A stretch of 60,380 bases of DNA. Origin: Desulfobacteraceae bacterium. Its GTDB lineage: Bacteria; Desulfobacterota; Desulfobacteria; Desulfobacterales; JAABRJ01. The position numbers and the translations under genes are program-made. Position 1 is the first letter of the stretch. Every line of letters starts with the position of its first letter. Of this stretch, positions 24,866-32,127 are shown piece by piece. The notes under the pieces are model-generated. The model saw only the letters and a list, made by a program, of their open reading frames with translations, did not search any database and had not been told where the DNA came from. The DNA is taken from positions 1 to 60,380 of the forward strand of contig JAJDNY010000004.1 of NCBI GenBank assembly GCA_022340425.1. The letters run 5' to 3'.

Positions 24866-26599
24866 TCAGCCCTTGATGATTCTGGGCAGCAGCATGTGGT
24901 GCTGGGGGCAGATGGAGCGGGGATTCTGGTAGACCGCGCCGGCAAAAGCCACCAGATAGCTTCGCAGATCGGAGATCGGAACGATCTCGTCCAGCATCCC
25001 GGTCTTGGCGCAGAAAAGCGGCCGGGACTTGTCGTGGTAATCCCGGGCCAACTGGTTCATCTTCTCGATCACCGGCTCCAGCGGCCGCCCCGCCTCTTTT
25101 TCCTTCACCAGGCGGCGGGCGTAGGTGGCCACGGCAGCCGTCTCGCCGTGCATCACGTAGATTTCCGAGGCCGCCGTTCCCAGGGAAAAGGCGTTGTGGC
25201 GGTTGGCGGTGGGGCCCCCCATCACGTAGTGCGCCGCCGCCGAGCCCTTGCGCAAAACGATCAGCATCATGGGGACCTCGGTCTGCTGGATGGAATAGAT
25301 CAGGGACTGCCCCAATCCCAGCAATTCGGCTTTTTCGGCGACATCCCCGACATCGATGCCGGAGGTGTCCTGTAGCCAGACGATGGGCAGGCGGTCGCGG
25401 CCGCACAGGGTCACGAACTCGTTCATCTTGATCAGCCCCTGGCGATAGAGCTTGCCGCCGATGCCGGGGTAATCGGCATACTCCGGGTAGCCCTTGCCCA
25501 GGTAGCCCTGGCGGTTGCCGATGCAGCCCACCAGAAAGCCGTCGATCTTGCACAGCCCGGTGTAGACCTCGGGGCCGTAGTCGGGCCGAAATTCCAGGTG
25601 CTCGCTGCCGTCCACCAGCCGCGCCAGGATCTCCTCGAAATCGTAAACTTTCTTGGGATCCAGAGGCAACAGCCGGTAGATGTCATCCACCGGAAAGCGG
25701 GGCTCCCGGGGCTCCGCCACCCGGAAAAACTTGGGGTGGTAGGCGGGCATGCCGGCCATGAACTCCTTCAGGCCGTCCAGCACCCCTTGCTCCTCTTCGT
25801 AGACATACCGGAAAAAACCGGTCTGGTCGTAATGAATCTTGACCGATCCGGGCGGTTTGGCTTTGAAATGTTTGGCCTTTTCGATCAGGGTTTCGGCCAT
25901 TTGGGTGTCAAAGCCGCCCTTGGGGGCCATCCCGGAGACGATCCCGGCGCCGCCCACGGCGATATTGCAGTTTTTGTGGGCAAAAAGGATCGTCGGGCTG
26001 ACCCCCTGGTAGCCACCGCCGGCCGGGTTGGTGCCGTAGATTCCCGCCAGAACCGGAATGCCCATCTGTTCGAGCTCCGCGTGCCGGAAAAACGGGGTCC
26101 CGGCCCCGCGCCGGTTGGCGTAGAATTTCTCCTGCTCCGGCAGCTTGGCGCCGCTGCAGTTCACCAGCCAGACCAGCGGCAGGTTGAAACGCTTGGCGAG
26201 ATCGGTCACCCGCAGGATGTTCTCGGACTGGCCGGCCAGCCAGGCGCCGGCCATCACCTTGTTGTCGAAACCGACGATCACGGCCCATTTGCCGGAAATT
26301 TTGCCCAGGCCGTCCACCACATTGGTGGTGCCCTCCTCGTTGTCCAGGGGGTTGAAGAGGGTGTGCAGCGGGCACCACGTGCCGGGCTCCACCAGGTACT
26401 CCAGCCGCTGCCAGACGGTCATCTGGCCGCGGGCGTTGATCTTTTCAGTGGGGAAGCCGGCATTCTTGACTTTCTCCACGGCCTGGGCCACCTCGGCTTC
26501 CACTGCCCTGAGCTGCGCCACGTTTTCGTCGGTGCGCTTGAAAGCGCCTTTTTTCAACTCACGGCCGAAATCGGCCATCTTTTCAAAATACGGTCGCAT
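24866..26599 (-). CDS. gcdA: Glutaconyl-CoA decarboxylase alpha subunit (carboxyltransferase)
   Basis: 577 aa, start supported by AGGAGTG. A carboxyltransferase with two crotonase-like halves: NPLDNEEGTTNVVDGLGKISGKWAV, then YGTNPAGGGYQGVSPTILFAH, and in the second half GIGGKLYRQGLIKMNEFVTLC, LGLGQSLIYSIQ and LRKGSAAAHYVMGGP. Length and wording match the glutaconyl-CoA decarboxylase alpha type rather than propionyl- or methylcrotonyl-CoA carboxylase. It moves CO2 from glutaconyl-CoA to biotin on the carrier subunit, leaving crotonyl-CoA. It is the last gene of the minus-strand operon, 28 bases after the biotin carrier gene. Confidence 0.93.
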   Translation of the reverse strand: MRPYFEKMADFGRELKKGAFKRTDENVAQLRAVEAEVAQAVEKVKNAGFPTEKINARGQMTVWQRLEYLVEPGTWCPLHTLFNPLDNEEGTTNVVDGLGKISGKWAVIVGFDNKVMAGAWLAGQSENILRVTDLAKRFNLPLVWLVNCSGAKLPEQEKFYANRRGAGTPFFRHAELEQMGIPVLAGIYGTNPAGGGYQGVSPTILFAHKNCNIAVGGAGIVSGMAPKGGFDTQMAETLIEKAKHFKAKPPGSVKIHYDQTGFFRYVYEEEQGVLDGLKEFMAGMPAYHPKFFRVAEPREPRFPVDDIYRLLPLDPKKVYDFEEILARLVDGSEHLEFRPDYGPEVYTGLCKIDGFLVGCIGNRQGYLGKGYPEYADYPGIGGKLYRQGLIKMNEFVTLCGRDRLPIVWLQDTSGIDVGDVAEKAELLGLGQSLIYSIQQTEVPMMLIVLRKGSAAAHYVMGGPTANRHNAFSLGTAASEIYVMHGETAAVATYARRLVKEKEAGRPLEPVIEKMNQLARDYHDKSRPLFCAKTGMLDEIVPISDLRSYLVAFAGAVYQNPRSICPQHHMLLPRIIKG

Positions 26600-26627
26600 C
26601 TTTCACTCCTGTGGTTGGATCCGCTGA

Positions 26628-26843
26628 CTATTCGATCACGGCCAGAACATCGTCCTCCTCGACCTCAGCGCCTTCCTTGACCCGGATCTCCTTGATGGTG
26701 CCGTTGCAGGGGATGAACACCGGCGTTTCCATCTTCATGGCCTCGATCACCATGGCCTCCTCGTCCTCCTCGACCGCATCCCCGACCGCGATATTCACCG
26801 CAACCACCTTGCCCGCCAACGGGGCTAAAATTTCTTCTGCCAT
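26628..26843 (-). CDS. gcdC: Biotin carrier subunit of the glutaconyl-CoA decarboxylase
   Basis: 71 aa from the ATG placed 8 bases after GGAGGG; an ATG five codons upstream overlaps that ribosome-binding site and is less likely. It is a bare biotinyl domain: ILAPLAGKVVAVNIAVGDAV, then EAMKM with biotinylated Lys37, then the second hammerhead half GTIKEIRVKEGAEVEEDDVL. Unlike the well-known fermentative GcdC proteins it has no Ala/Pro-rich linker. It shuttles carboxybiotin between the alpha subunit and the membrane beta subunit. Confidence 0.9.
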   Translation of the reverse strand: MAEEILAPLAGKVVAVNIAVGDAVEEDEEAMVIEAMKMETPVFIPCNGTIKEIRVKEGAEVEEDDVLAVIE

Positions 26844-26916
26844 TTCAAATCCCTCCATAATTTGGAATTGAGTTTCATCAAACGCGATGGACGCCGCTGT
26901 GATGAGGGCTGGTCTC

Positions 26917-28032
26917 TTAGCCCAACAGCGTCAAAAATATGCCGGCCGCCACCACCGTACCGATCACCCCGGCGACATTGGGACCCATGGCGTACATCAG
27001 CAGGTAATTTTTCTTGTCCGCCTCGGCGGCCACCTTGTGCACCACCCGGGCGGCCATGGGCACCGCCGAAACCCCGGCGGCGCCGAGCAGCGGGTTGATC
27101 TTGTTGCGCGAAAAGAGGTTCATCAGCTTGGCCAGCAGGATGCCGGTGGCCGTGCTGAACATGAAGGCCGAAAGCCCCAGGAAAAAGATGAAGATCACCT
27201 TGGGTTGCAGAAAATTCTCGGCGTTCATGGTGGCCCCCACGGGCAGGCCCAGGAAAATGGTCACGATGTTGAGCAGCTCGTTTTGGGAGGCGTGCGTCAG
27301 GCGCTCCACCACCTTGGCCTCGCGAAACAGGTTGCCCAGCATGAACATCGCCACAAGCGGGGCCGAGGCCGGAACCAGCAGAATGATAACGATCGCCGCC
27401 ACGATGGGAAAGACGATTTTTTCCAGGGGTTTGACCTTGCGCCCCTTCTGCATGCGAATGACGCGCTCGCTGCGGGTGGTCAGGAGCTTCATGATGGGGG
27501 GCTGAATGATGGGCACCAGCGCCATGTAGGAATAGGCCGCCACCGCGCAGCTGCCCAGCAGGTGGGGGGCCAGCTTGGTGGCCAGGAAAATCGTCGTGGG
27601 GCCGTCGGCCCCCCCGATGATCCCGACGGTCGCCGCCTCCTTGAGATCAAAGCCCATGGCGTAGGCCACGAAAAAAGTGAGGTAAACACCGGCCTGGGCG
27701 CCGGCCCCCAGAAAAATCAGCCGCGGGTTGGCCAGCAGGGGCCCGAAGTCGGTCAGGGCCCCCAGCCCCAGGAAAATCAGCGGCGGGATCACTTCCCACT
27801 GGATGCCGTAGTGGTAAAAGCGCCAGAGCAACCCCTCGCCGGGCGTCATCAGGCCGCTCAGGGGCAGGTTGACCAGCAGGATGCCGAATCCGATCGGCAG
27901 CAGCAGCAGGGGTTCGTAGTCCTTGGCAATCGCCAGGTAGATCAGGACCAGGGCGATGACCCACATGATCAGCATGCCCGGCGTCAGGTAGAAGACACCG
28001 GATGTCTTGAAAAGCGCGATGAGGGTGTGCAT
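26917..28032 (-). CDS. gcdB: Na+-pumping decarboxylase beta subunit (GcdB/OadB family)
   Basis: 371 aa, very hydrophobic, about nine or more membrane segments. The family's key aspartate region GIIGGADGPTTIFLATKLAPHLLG is present (the Asp binds Na+ and couples carboxybiotin decarboxylation to export), as is the C-terminal NPLLGAAGVSAVPMAARVV motif with its essential serine. The start is preceded by AAGGAAAAG formed by the end of the delta gene, whose stop codon abuts this ATG. Together with the alpha, carrier and small subunits it forms a primary sodium pump. Confidence 0.94.
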   Translation of the reverse strand: MHTLIALFKTSGVFYLTPGMLIMWVIALVLIYLAIAKDYEPLLLLPIGFGILLVNLPLSGLMTPGEGLLWRFYHYGIQWEVIPPLIFLGLGALTDFGPLLANPRLIFLGAGAQAGVYLTFFVAYAMGFDLKEAATVGIIGGADGPTTIFLATKLAPHLLGSCAVAAYSYMALVPIIQPPIMKLLTTRSERVIRMQKGRKVKPLEKIVFPIVAAIVIILLVPASAPLVAMFMLGNLFREAKVVERLTHASQNELLNIVTIFLGLPVGATMNAENFLQPKVIFIFFLGLSAFMFSTATGILLAKLMNLFSRNKINPLLGAAGVSAVPMAARVVHKVAAEADKKNYLLMYAMGPNVAGVIGTVVAAGIFLTLLG

Positions 28033-28161
28033 TTACTTTTCCTTACGGCCTCCGATCTTGTCGGTCACCCGGGATGTCAGCCGAATGGCGCCGTAGAGCA
28101 CCGCCATGGCAACAAAAACGCCGGCAAGGCCGGAGATGAAAATGGTGATCGCCTCTTCCAT
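28033..28161 (-). CDS. gcdD: Small membrane subunit of the decarboxylase (GcdD/OadG-like)
   Basis: 42 aa, easily missed because of its size. It starts at ATG four bases after GGAGGACA and its stop codon is directly adjacent to the beta-subunit ATG. One membrane helix (residues 6-26: TIFISGLAGVFVAMAVLYGA) is followed by a short basic tail ending VTDKIGGRKEK. This is the layout of OadG/GcdD, the subunit that holds soluble carboxyltransferase to the membrane beta subunit. The long Pro/Ala linker and C-terminal tail of studied OadG are absent. Position and topology make the call; sequence resemblance alone would be weak. Confidence 0.8.
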   Translation of the reverse strand: MEEAITIFISGLAGVFVAMAVLYGAIRLTSRVTDKIGGRKEK

Positions 28162-28213
28162 CGCTGTCCTCCTTTTTTTCATACTTCCCGGCGGGTGTCG
28201 CCCAAGTGCCGGC

Positions 28214-28606
28214 CTATGGGGTCAGGGGCCACTGGCCGCGCTCTTCCAGGACCGCCTGGAGGGTCTTCAGCGCGGCGTTGGTGGCCGGCATCCCGCCGTA
28301 GATGAAGGTCTGAAAGATGGTTTCGGCGACCTCCCGCGGGGTGCAGCCGACGTTCAGGGCGGCCTGCAGGTGCAGCTTGAGTTCGTCCAGGCGCGAGAGC
28401 ACCGTAAGGGCCGCGACGGTGATCAGCTGGCGGGTTTTGTGCGGAATTTTTTCCCGCCCGTACATCTGCCCGGTGATGAAAAGCGACAGGTCCCGGGCGA
28501 GTTCCTTGTCAAAGGCCTTCCACAGCTCGTAGGGCTTTTCGCCCTGGACCCCTTCGAAATAGAGGGCCGCCACTTTCCGGGTTTTCTCCACAATCTCCTG
28601 GCTCAC
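28214..28606 (-). CDS. Carboxymuconolactone decarboxylase-like protein in the glutarate operon
   Basis: 130 aa, GTG start after AGGAGAG. It is a single CMD/AhpD-type helical domain: GREKIPHKTRQLITVAALTVLSRL, then LKLHLQAALNVGCTPREVAETIFQTFIYGGMPATNAAL. The histidine in LHLQAAL and the E-x-x-E segment follow CMD proteins, while the CxxC of AhpD peroxidase partners is absent, so a disulfide reductase role is unlikely. It lies 61 bases after the acyl-CoA dehydrogenase and 52 before gcdD, so it is part of the same transcript. Its reaction is unknown; a role in handling glutaconyl-CoA is conjecture. Confidence 0.8.
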   Translation of the reverse strand: MSQEIVEKTRKVAALYFEGVQGEKPYELWKAFDKELARDLSLFITGQMYGREKIPHKTRQLITVAALTVLSRLDELKLHLQAALNVGCTPREVAETIFQTFIYGGMPATNAALKTLQAVLEERGQWPLTP

Positions 28607-28667
28607 GGCAATCTCTCCTGGATGGTTTGAATGTCAACGGCCTCCCCCGGCGGAAAGGCCGCCCCTG

Positions 28668-29831
28668 CTAGCGGTTGGCCTTGCGGATCCCCAGCTGATC
28701 CTGGGCGATGATCCATTTGCAGATATTCGAGGAGCCTTCCACCATGGTATAGGTCGGCGCATCGCGGTAGAAGCGGGCCACCGGGTACTCGGTGGAATAG
28801 CCGTAGGCCCCCAGAATGCGCATGGCGTAGTTGGCGCACTTGGTGACGGCCTCCCCGGCGAAGTACTTGGCCATGGCCACATCCAGCCCGTTGTTGAGCT
28901 TGCCCTGATCCTTGGCCCAGGCGGCCTTGTAGACCAGCAGGCGGGCGGCCTCGATTTCGGTGGCCATCTGGGCGATCATGTCCTGGTTCATCTGGAAGGT
29001 GCCGATCGGTTTGCCGAACTGCTTGCGGTCGTTGCAGTATTTGATGGCGGTGTCCAGACAGGCCTGGGCCAGGCCGACGGCCCCGGCGGCGGCGGAAAGG
29101 CGGGTCTGGTTGAGCGAGCTGAAGACGATGCGGGCGCCGTCGCCGGGCTGGCCGAGGATGTTCTCCTTGGGAATGCGCGTGTCGCTTAAGAAAACCTCAC
29201 CGGTGGGGCTGGAGTGGGAGCCCATTTTGTCCAGCCCCGAGGTCTTGACGCCGTTGAAGTTCTTGGGTTCCAGAACGAAGGCCGAAAGCCCCCGGGAACC
29301 CTGGGAGCGGTCGGTGTAGGCGTAATAGATCAGCACGTCGGCGACGTTGGCGTTTGAAATCCAGGTCTTGGAGCCGTTGAGCAGCCAATGGTCGCCCTTG
29401 TCCTCGGCGGCGGACTGCATGGCCATGACGTCGGAGCCCGCATCCGGCTCGGTGATGGCAAACCCGCCGATGTATTCGGCGCTGACCAGCTTGGCGATGT
29501 ACTTCTTGCGCAGTTCCTCGCTGCCGTATTTATAGATGGTGAAGGCGCAGCCCAGGGTCTGCATGTTGACCTGGACCCGCAGGGAGCTGGAAGCCCGCGC
29601 GATCTCCTCAGTGACGATCATGGCCGCCAGCCAGCCCATATCCTCGCCGTTGTAATCTTCAGGGATCACCGTGCCGAAAAACCCCAGCTCACCCATGGGC
29701 TTCATGGCCTCCTTGTAGGGCAGGTAGTGGTTGGCGTCCCATTCATCGGCGTTGGGGGCGATTTTCTTGGCGGCAAATTCCCGCACCGCATCCCGCAGCA
29801 TCTCTAAGTCTTTGGAAAGTTTGAAATCCAT
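28668..29831 (-). CDS. Probable non-decarboxylating glutaryl-CoA dehydrogenase
   Basis: 387 aa from the ATG after GGAGGACGCC. Acyl-CoA dehydrogenase landmarks: FAITEPDAGSD (123-133), DHWLLNGSKTWISNA, a QFGKPIGTFQMNQDMIAQMA core and catalytic base Glu365 in YTMVEGSSNI. Two sites matter. Val364 stands immediately before the catalytic Glu, where decarboxylating glutaryl-CoA dehydrogenases have Tyr. Ala78 stands seven residues before Arg85, where they have Glu. From memory, those two replacements mark the Desulfococcus multivorans enzyme, which oxidises glutaryl-CoA to glutaconyl-CoA without losing CO2. The downstream decarboxylase genes fit exactly. ETF is the expected electron acceptor. Confidence 0.88.
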   Translation of the reverse strand: MDFKLSKDLEMLRDAVREFAAKKIAPNADEWDANHYLPYKEAMKPMGELGFFGTVIPEDYNGEDMGWLAAMIVTEEIARASSSLRVQVNMQTLGCAFTIYKYGSEELRKKYIAKLVSAEYIGGFAITEPDAGSDVMAMQSAAEDKGDHWLLNGSKTWISNANVADVLIYYAYTDRSQGSRGLSAFVLEPKNFNGVKTSGLDKMGSHSSPTGEVFLSDTRIPKENILGQPGDGARIVFSSLNQTRLSAAAGAVGLAQACLDTAIKYCNDRKQFGKPIGTFQMNQDMIAQMATEIEAARLLVYKAAWAKDQGKLNNGLDVAMAKYFAGEAVTKCANYAMRILGAYGYSTEYPVARFYRDAPTYTMVEGSSNICKWIIAQDQLGIRKANR

Positions 29832-29880
29832 GGCGTCCTCCTGGGTGAAGTTGGGTGTCAAAATTGCTGGCGGCCGGGGT

Positions 29881-31083
29881 TCAAATCACCCCGTTTTGCC
29901 GCAGGCTTTCGATTTCAGCGGTGCTCAGGCCGAAGCGCGCCTGCAGAAGCTCCTCGGTGTGCTCCCCCAAAAGCGGCGGGTGCCGTTTGATGTCGCAGGG
30001 GGTTTGACTGAGCTTCATCGGGCTGGCCACCATCTTGACCGTCCCGGCGGTGGGGTGCGGCACCTCGGCGAGCATGCCGCGAAAAAGCAGCTGGGGATCG
30101 GAGAAGACCTTGTCGAAGGTGTTGATCGGACCGCAGGGGATCTTCAGCTTGCCCAGTTCGGCCAACCACTCCTCCGCCGGCCGTTTGAGCATGGCCCGGG
30201 CCACTAGCGGGATCAGCGTGTCGCGGTTTTTGACCCGTTCGGGGTTGGTGGTGAAGCGCGGGTCGTGGGCCAGATCGTCCAGCCCCGCCAGCTGGCAGAA
30301 TTTCTGCCACTGCTGGTCGTTGCCCACCGCCAGGGCGATATAGGTGTTGTCCCGGGTCAAAAACGGCTGGTAGGGCACGATGTTGGGGTGGGCGTTGCCG
30401 TAGCGTTTGGGAAGCTCGCCGGAAACAAGGTAGTTGCTGCCCACGTTGGCCAGCCAGGCCACCACCGAGTCCAGCAGGGCCATGTCGATGTACTGGCCCT
30501 GGCCGGTTTTTTCGCGGTGGCGCAGGGCCGCCAGGATGGCGCTGCAGGCAAACATCCCGGTGGTAATGTCCACGATCGCCACGCCGACCTTCATGGGCGG
30601 TCCTTCGGGCTCCCCCGTGAAGCTCATAACCCCACCCATGCCCTGAATCATGAAGTCGTAGCCGGGCTGATCCTTGTAGGGGCCGTCCTGGCCGAAGCCG
30701 GTGATGGAGCAGTAGATGATACCGGGGTTTTCCTTGCGCAGGTCCTCGTAGCCCAGCCCCAGCCGGTCCAGGGTGCCGACCATGTAGTTTTCGATGACGA
30801 TATCGCTTTGACGGGCCAGTTTGCGGATCAAGGCTTGCCCCTCGGGGTGCTTGAGGTTGACCGTCAGGCTGCGCTTGTTGCGGTTGACGCACAGATAGTA
30901 GGCCGCCTCGCCGCCGGCCTCCGGCGGCCCCCAGCGGCGGGTGTCGTCTCCCACCTGCGGCCGTTCGACCTTGATCACGTCCGCCCCGAGATCACCCAGC
31001 ATCATGGAGCAGTAGGGTCCCGCCAGAACCCGTGAGAGGTCCAAGACGGTGATGTCACTCAGCGGTTTTGGATTCGCCTGCAT
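29881..31083 (-). CDS. Class III (CaiB/BaiF) CoA-transferase, probably for glutarate
   Basis: 400 aa from the ATG behind AAGGAGACATC. Family features: ITVLDLSRVLAGPYCSMMLGDLGADVIKVERP at the start, LKHPEGQALIRKLARQSDIVIENY and VGVAIVDITTGMFACSAILAAL, with the catalytic aspartate expected at Asp172. It would activate a dicarboxylate by taking CoA from another thioester such as succinyl-CoA. Gene order before glutaryl-CoA dehydrogenase and glutaconyl-CoA decarboxylase makes glutarate the likely substrate. Its start lies within the end of the iclR gene (29-base overlap), so the two are coupled. Confidence 0.87.
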   Translation of the reverse strand: MQANPKPLSDITVLDLSRVLAGPYCSMMLGDLGADVIKVERPQVGDDTRRWGPPEAGGEAAYYLCVNRNKRSLTVNLKHPEGQALIRKLARQSDIVIENYMVGTLDRLGLGYEDLRKENPGIIYCSITGFGQDGPYKDQPGYDFMIQGMGGVMSFTGEPEGPPMKVGVAIVDITTGMFACSAILAALRHREKTGQGQYIDMALLDSVVAWLANVGSNYLVSGELPKRYGNAHPNIVPYQPFLTRDNTYIALAVGNDQQWQKFCQLAGLDDLAHDPRFTTNPERVKNRDTLIPLVARAMLKRPAEEWLAELGKLKIPCGPINTFDKVFSDPQLLFRGMLAEVPHPTAGTVKMVASPMKLSQTPCDIKRHPPLLGEHTEELLQARFGLSTAEIESLRQNGVI

Positions 31084-31891
31084 TGATGTCTCCTTTTTCT
31101 GACGTCCTGCCTTGCAATTCCCCATCGTGGCCCATGACCTGGGAGAACTCACGGGCGGTCTGACACAGCTCCTGAAGGCAGAATTCCCGGTGCCGGTCAT
31201 CCTTGTAGCGAATCTCCGGCAGGGCGAGGCTGAGGGTCGCCAGCAGCTGGCCGCGGTGGTTTAAAACCGGCGCGCTCAGCGACCCCAGGCCGGGGTTGCG
31301 CTCCCCCAGGCTGACCGCGTAGCCCTGGGCCGCGATTTGCGCCAGTTCCGCGCGCAGGGCGTCCAGATCGGTGACGGTGTGATGGGTCAGGGGGGGGATG
31401 GCGGTCAGGTTCTCGAGATACTGCTCCCGGAATTCCGCTTCACAAAACGCCAGCAGGCACTTGGAAGACCCCCCGGCGTAAAGGGGGGAGCGGCTGCCGA
31501 TGGGCATCGTGGCCTTGAGCGTTTGGGGGGATTCCATGTTGTCGATGCACACCCGGTCGGTGCCCTCCCGGATATTGAGGTGCACAGTTTCCCGGGTGCG
31601 GGTCACCAGGCGCTGCATGAAGGGCTGGCTTGCCCGGGTGATGGGGTAGGTGCCCTTGAGCGCGTGCAGAAAACCGTAATAGACAAATCCCAGGCGATAC
31701 TGGCGGGTGGCGGCGTCCTGCTCCACGAAACCGTTGGCCTTGAGGACCTGCAGGATCCGCTGGACGGTGGCCGGGCTGAAGCCCAACTGCGCGCTGAGCT
31801 CGCGGACGCCCCAGGAGGTGCGCTCGGCCTGGAAAGCCAGCAGGATTTGCAGGGCTTTTTCGATGGAATTGAAATGGGCAGTTTGTTTCAT
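31055..31891 (-). CDS. IclR-family transcriptional regulator of the glutarate operon
   Basis: 278 aa. A winged helix-turn-helix (residues 7-70: SIEKALQILLAFQ, GVRELSAQLGFSPATVQRILQVLKANGFV) is followed by the IclR effector domain (YAGGSSKCLLAFCEAEFREQYL, GYAVSLGERNPGLGSLSAPVLNHRGQLLATLSL). The tail is charged and loose. There is no clear ribosome-binding site before the ATG; the leader seems very short. A perfect dyad at 31897-31909 sits directly upstream. It is the first gene of the operon it probably controls, with a small dicarboxylate or its CoA ester as a likely effector. Confidence 0.9.
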   Translation of the reverse strand: MKQTAHFNSIEKALQILLAFQAERTSWGVRELSAQLGFSPATVQRILQVLKANGFVEQDAATRQYRLGFVYYGFLHALKGTYPITRASQPFMQRLVTRTRETVHLNIREGTDRVCIDNMESPQTLKATMPIGSRSPLYAGGSSKCLLAFCEAEFREQYLENLTAIPPLTHHTVTDLDALRAELAQIAAQGYAVSLGERNPGLGSLSAPVLNHRGQLLATLSLALPEIRYKDDRHREFCLQELCQTAREFSQVMGHDGELQGRTSEKGDINAGESKTAE

Positions 31892-31896
31892 ATATC

Positions 31897-31909
31897 AAAA
31901 CACTGTTTT
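31897..31909 (-). promoter_or_regulatory. Candidate IclR operator (AAAACA-C-TGTTTT)
   Basis: A perfect 6-1-6 palindrome on the plus strand, AAAACA C TGTTTT, ending six bases from the iclR start codon. A possible minus-strand promoter (TTGACA at 31949-31944, CATACG at 31926-31921) places the palindrome just downstream of the expected transcription start, where a repressor would block. Confidence 0.5.
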
Positions 31910-32127
31910 ATTTTTTTCTTCGTATGCCAGCCTGAAACCGGTTTGTCAAGAGGAATCTGCAGGCGCTCAAACCGGCCGGGAAGGCCTGTGGTGGAGATGG
32001 CGCGGAGGGGCTCGCTGGGCGGCCTGGGCGGGGAGAAGGTTCCCGCCCTGGTGACGAAATCCGCGGCCGGAAAGGGGTGCCCGGCCGGTGATGGGACCCG
32101 GAAAAAGGGCCCAGCTGGGAATGAATG

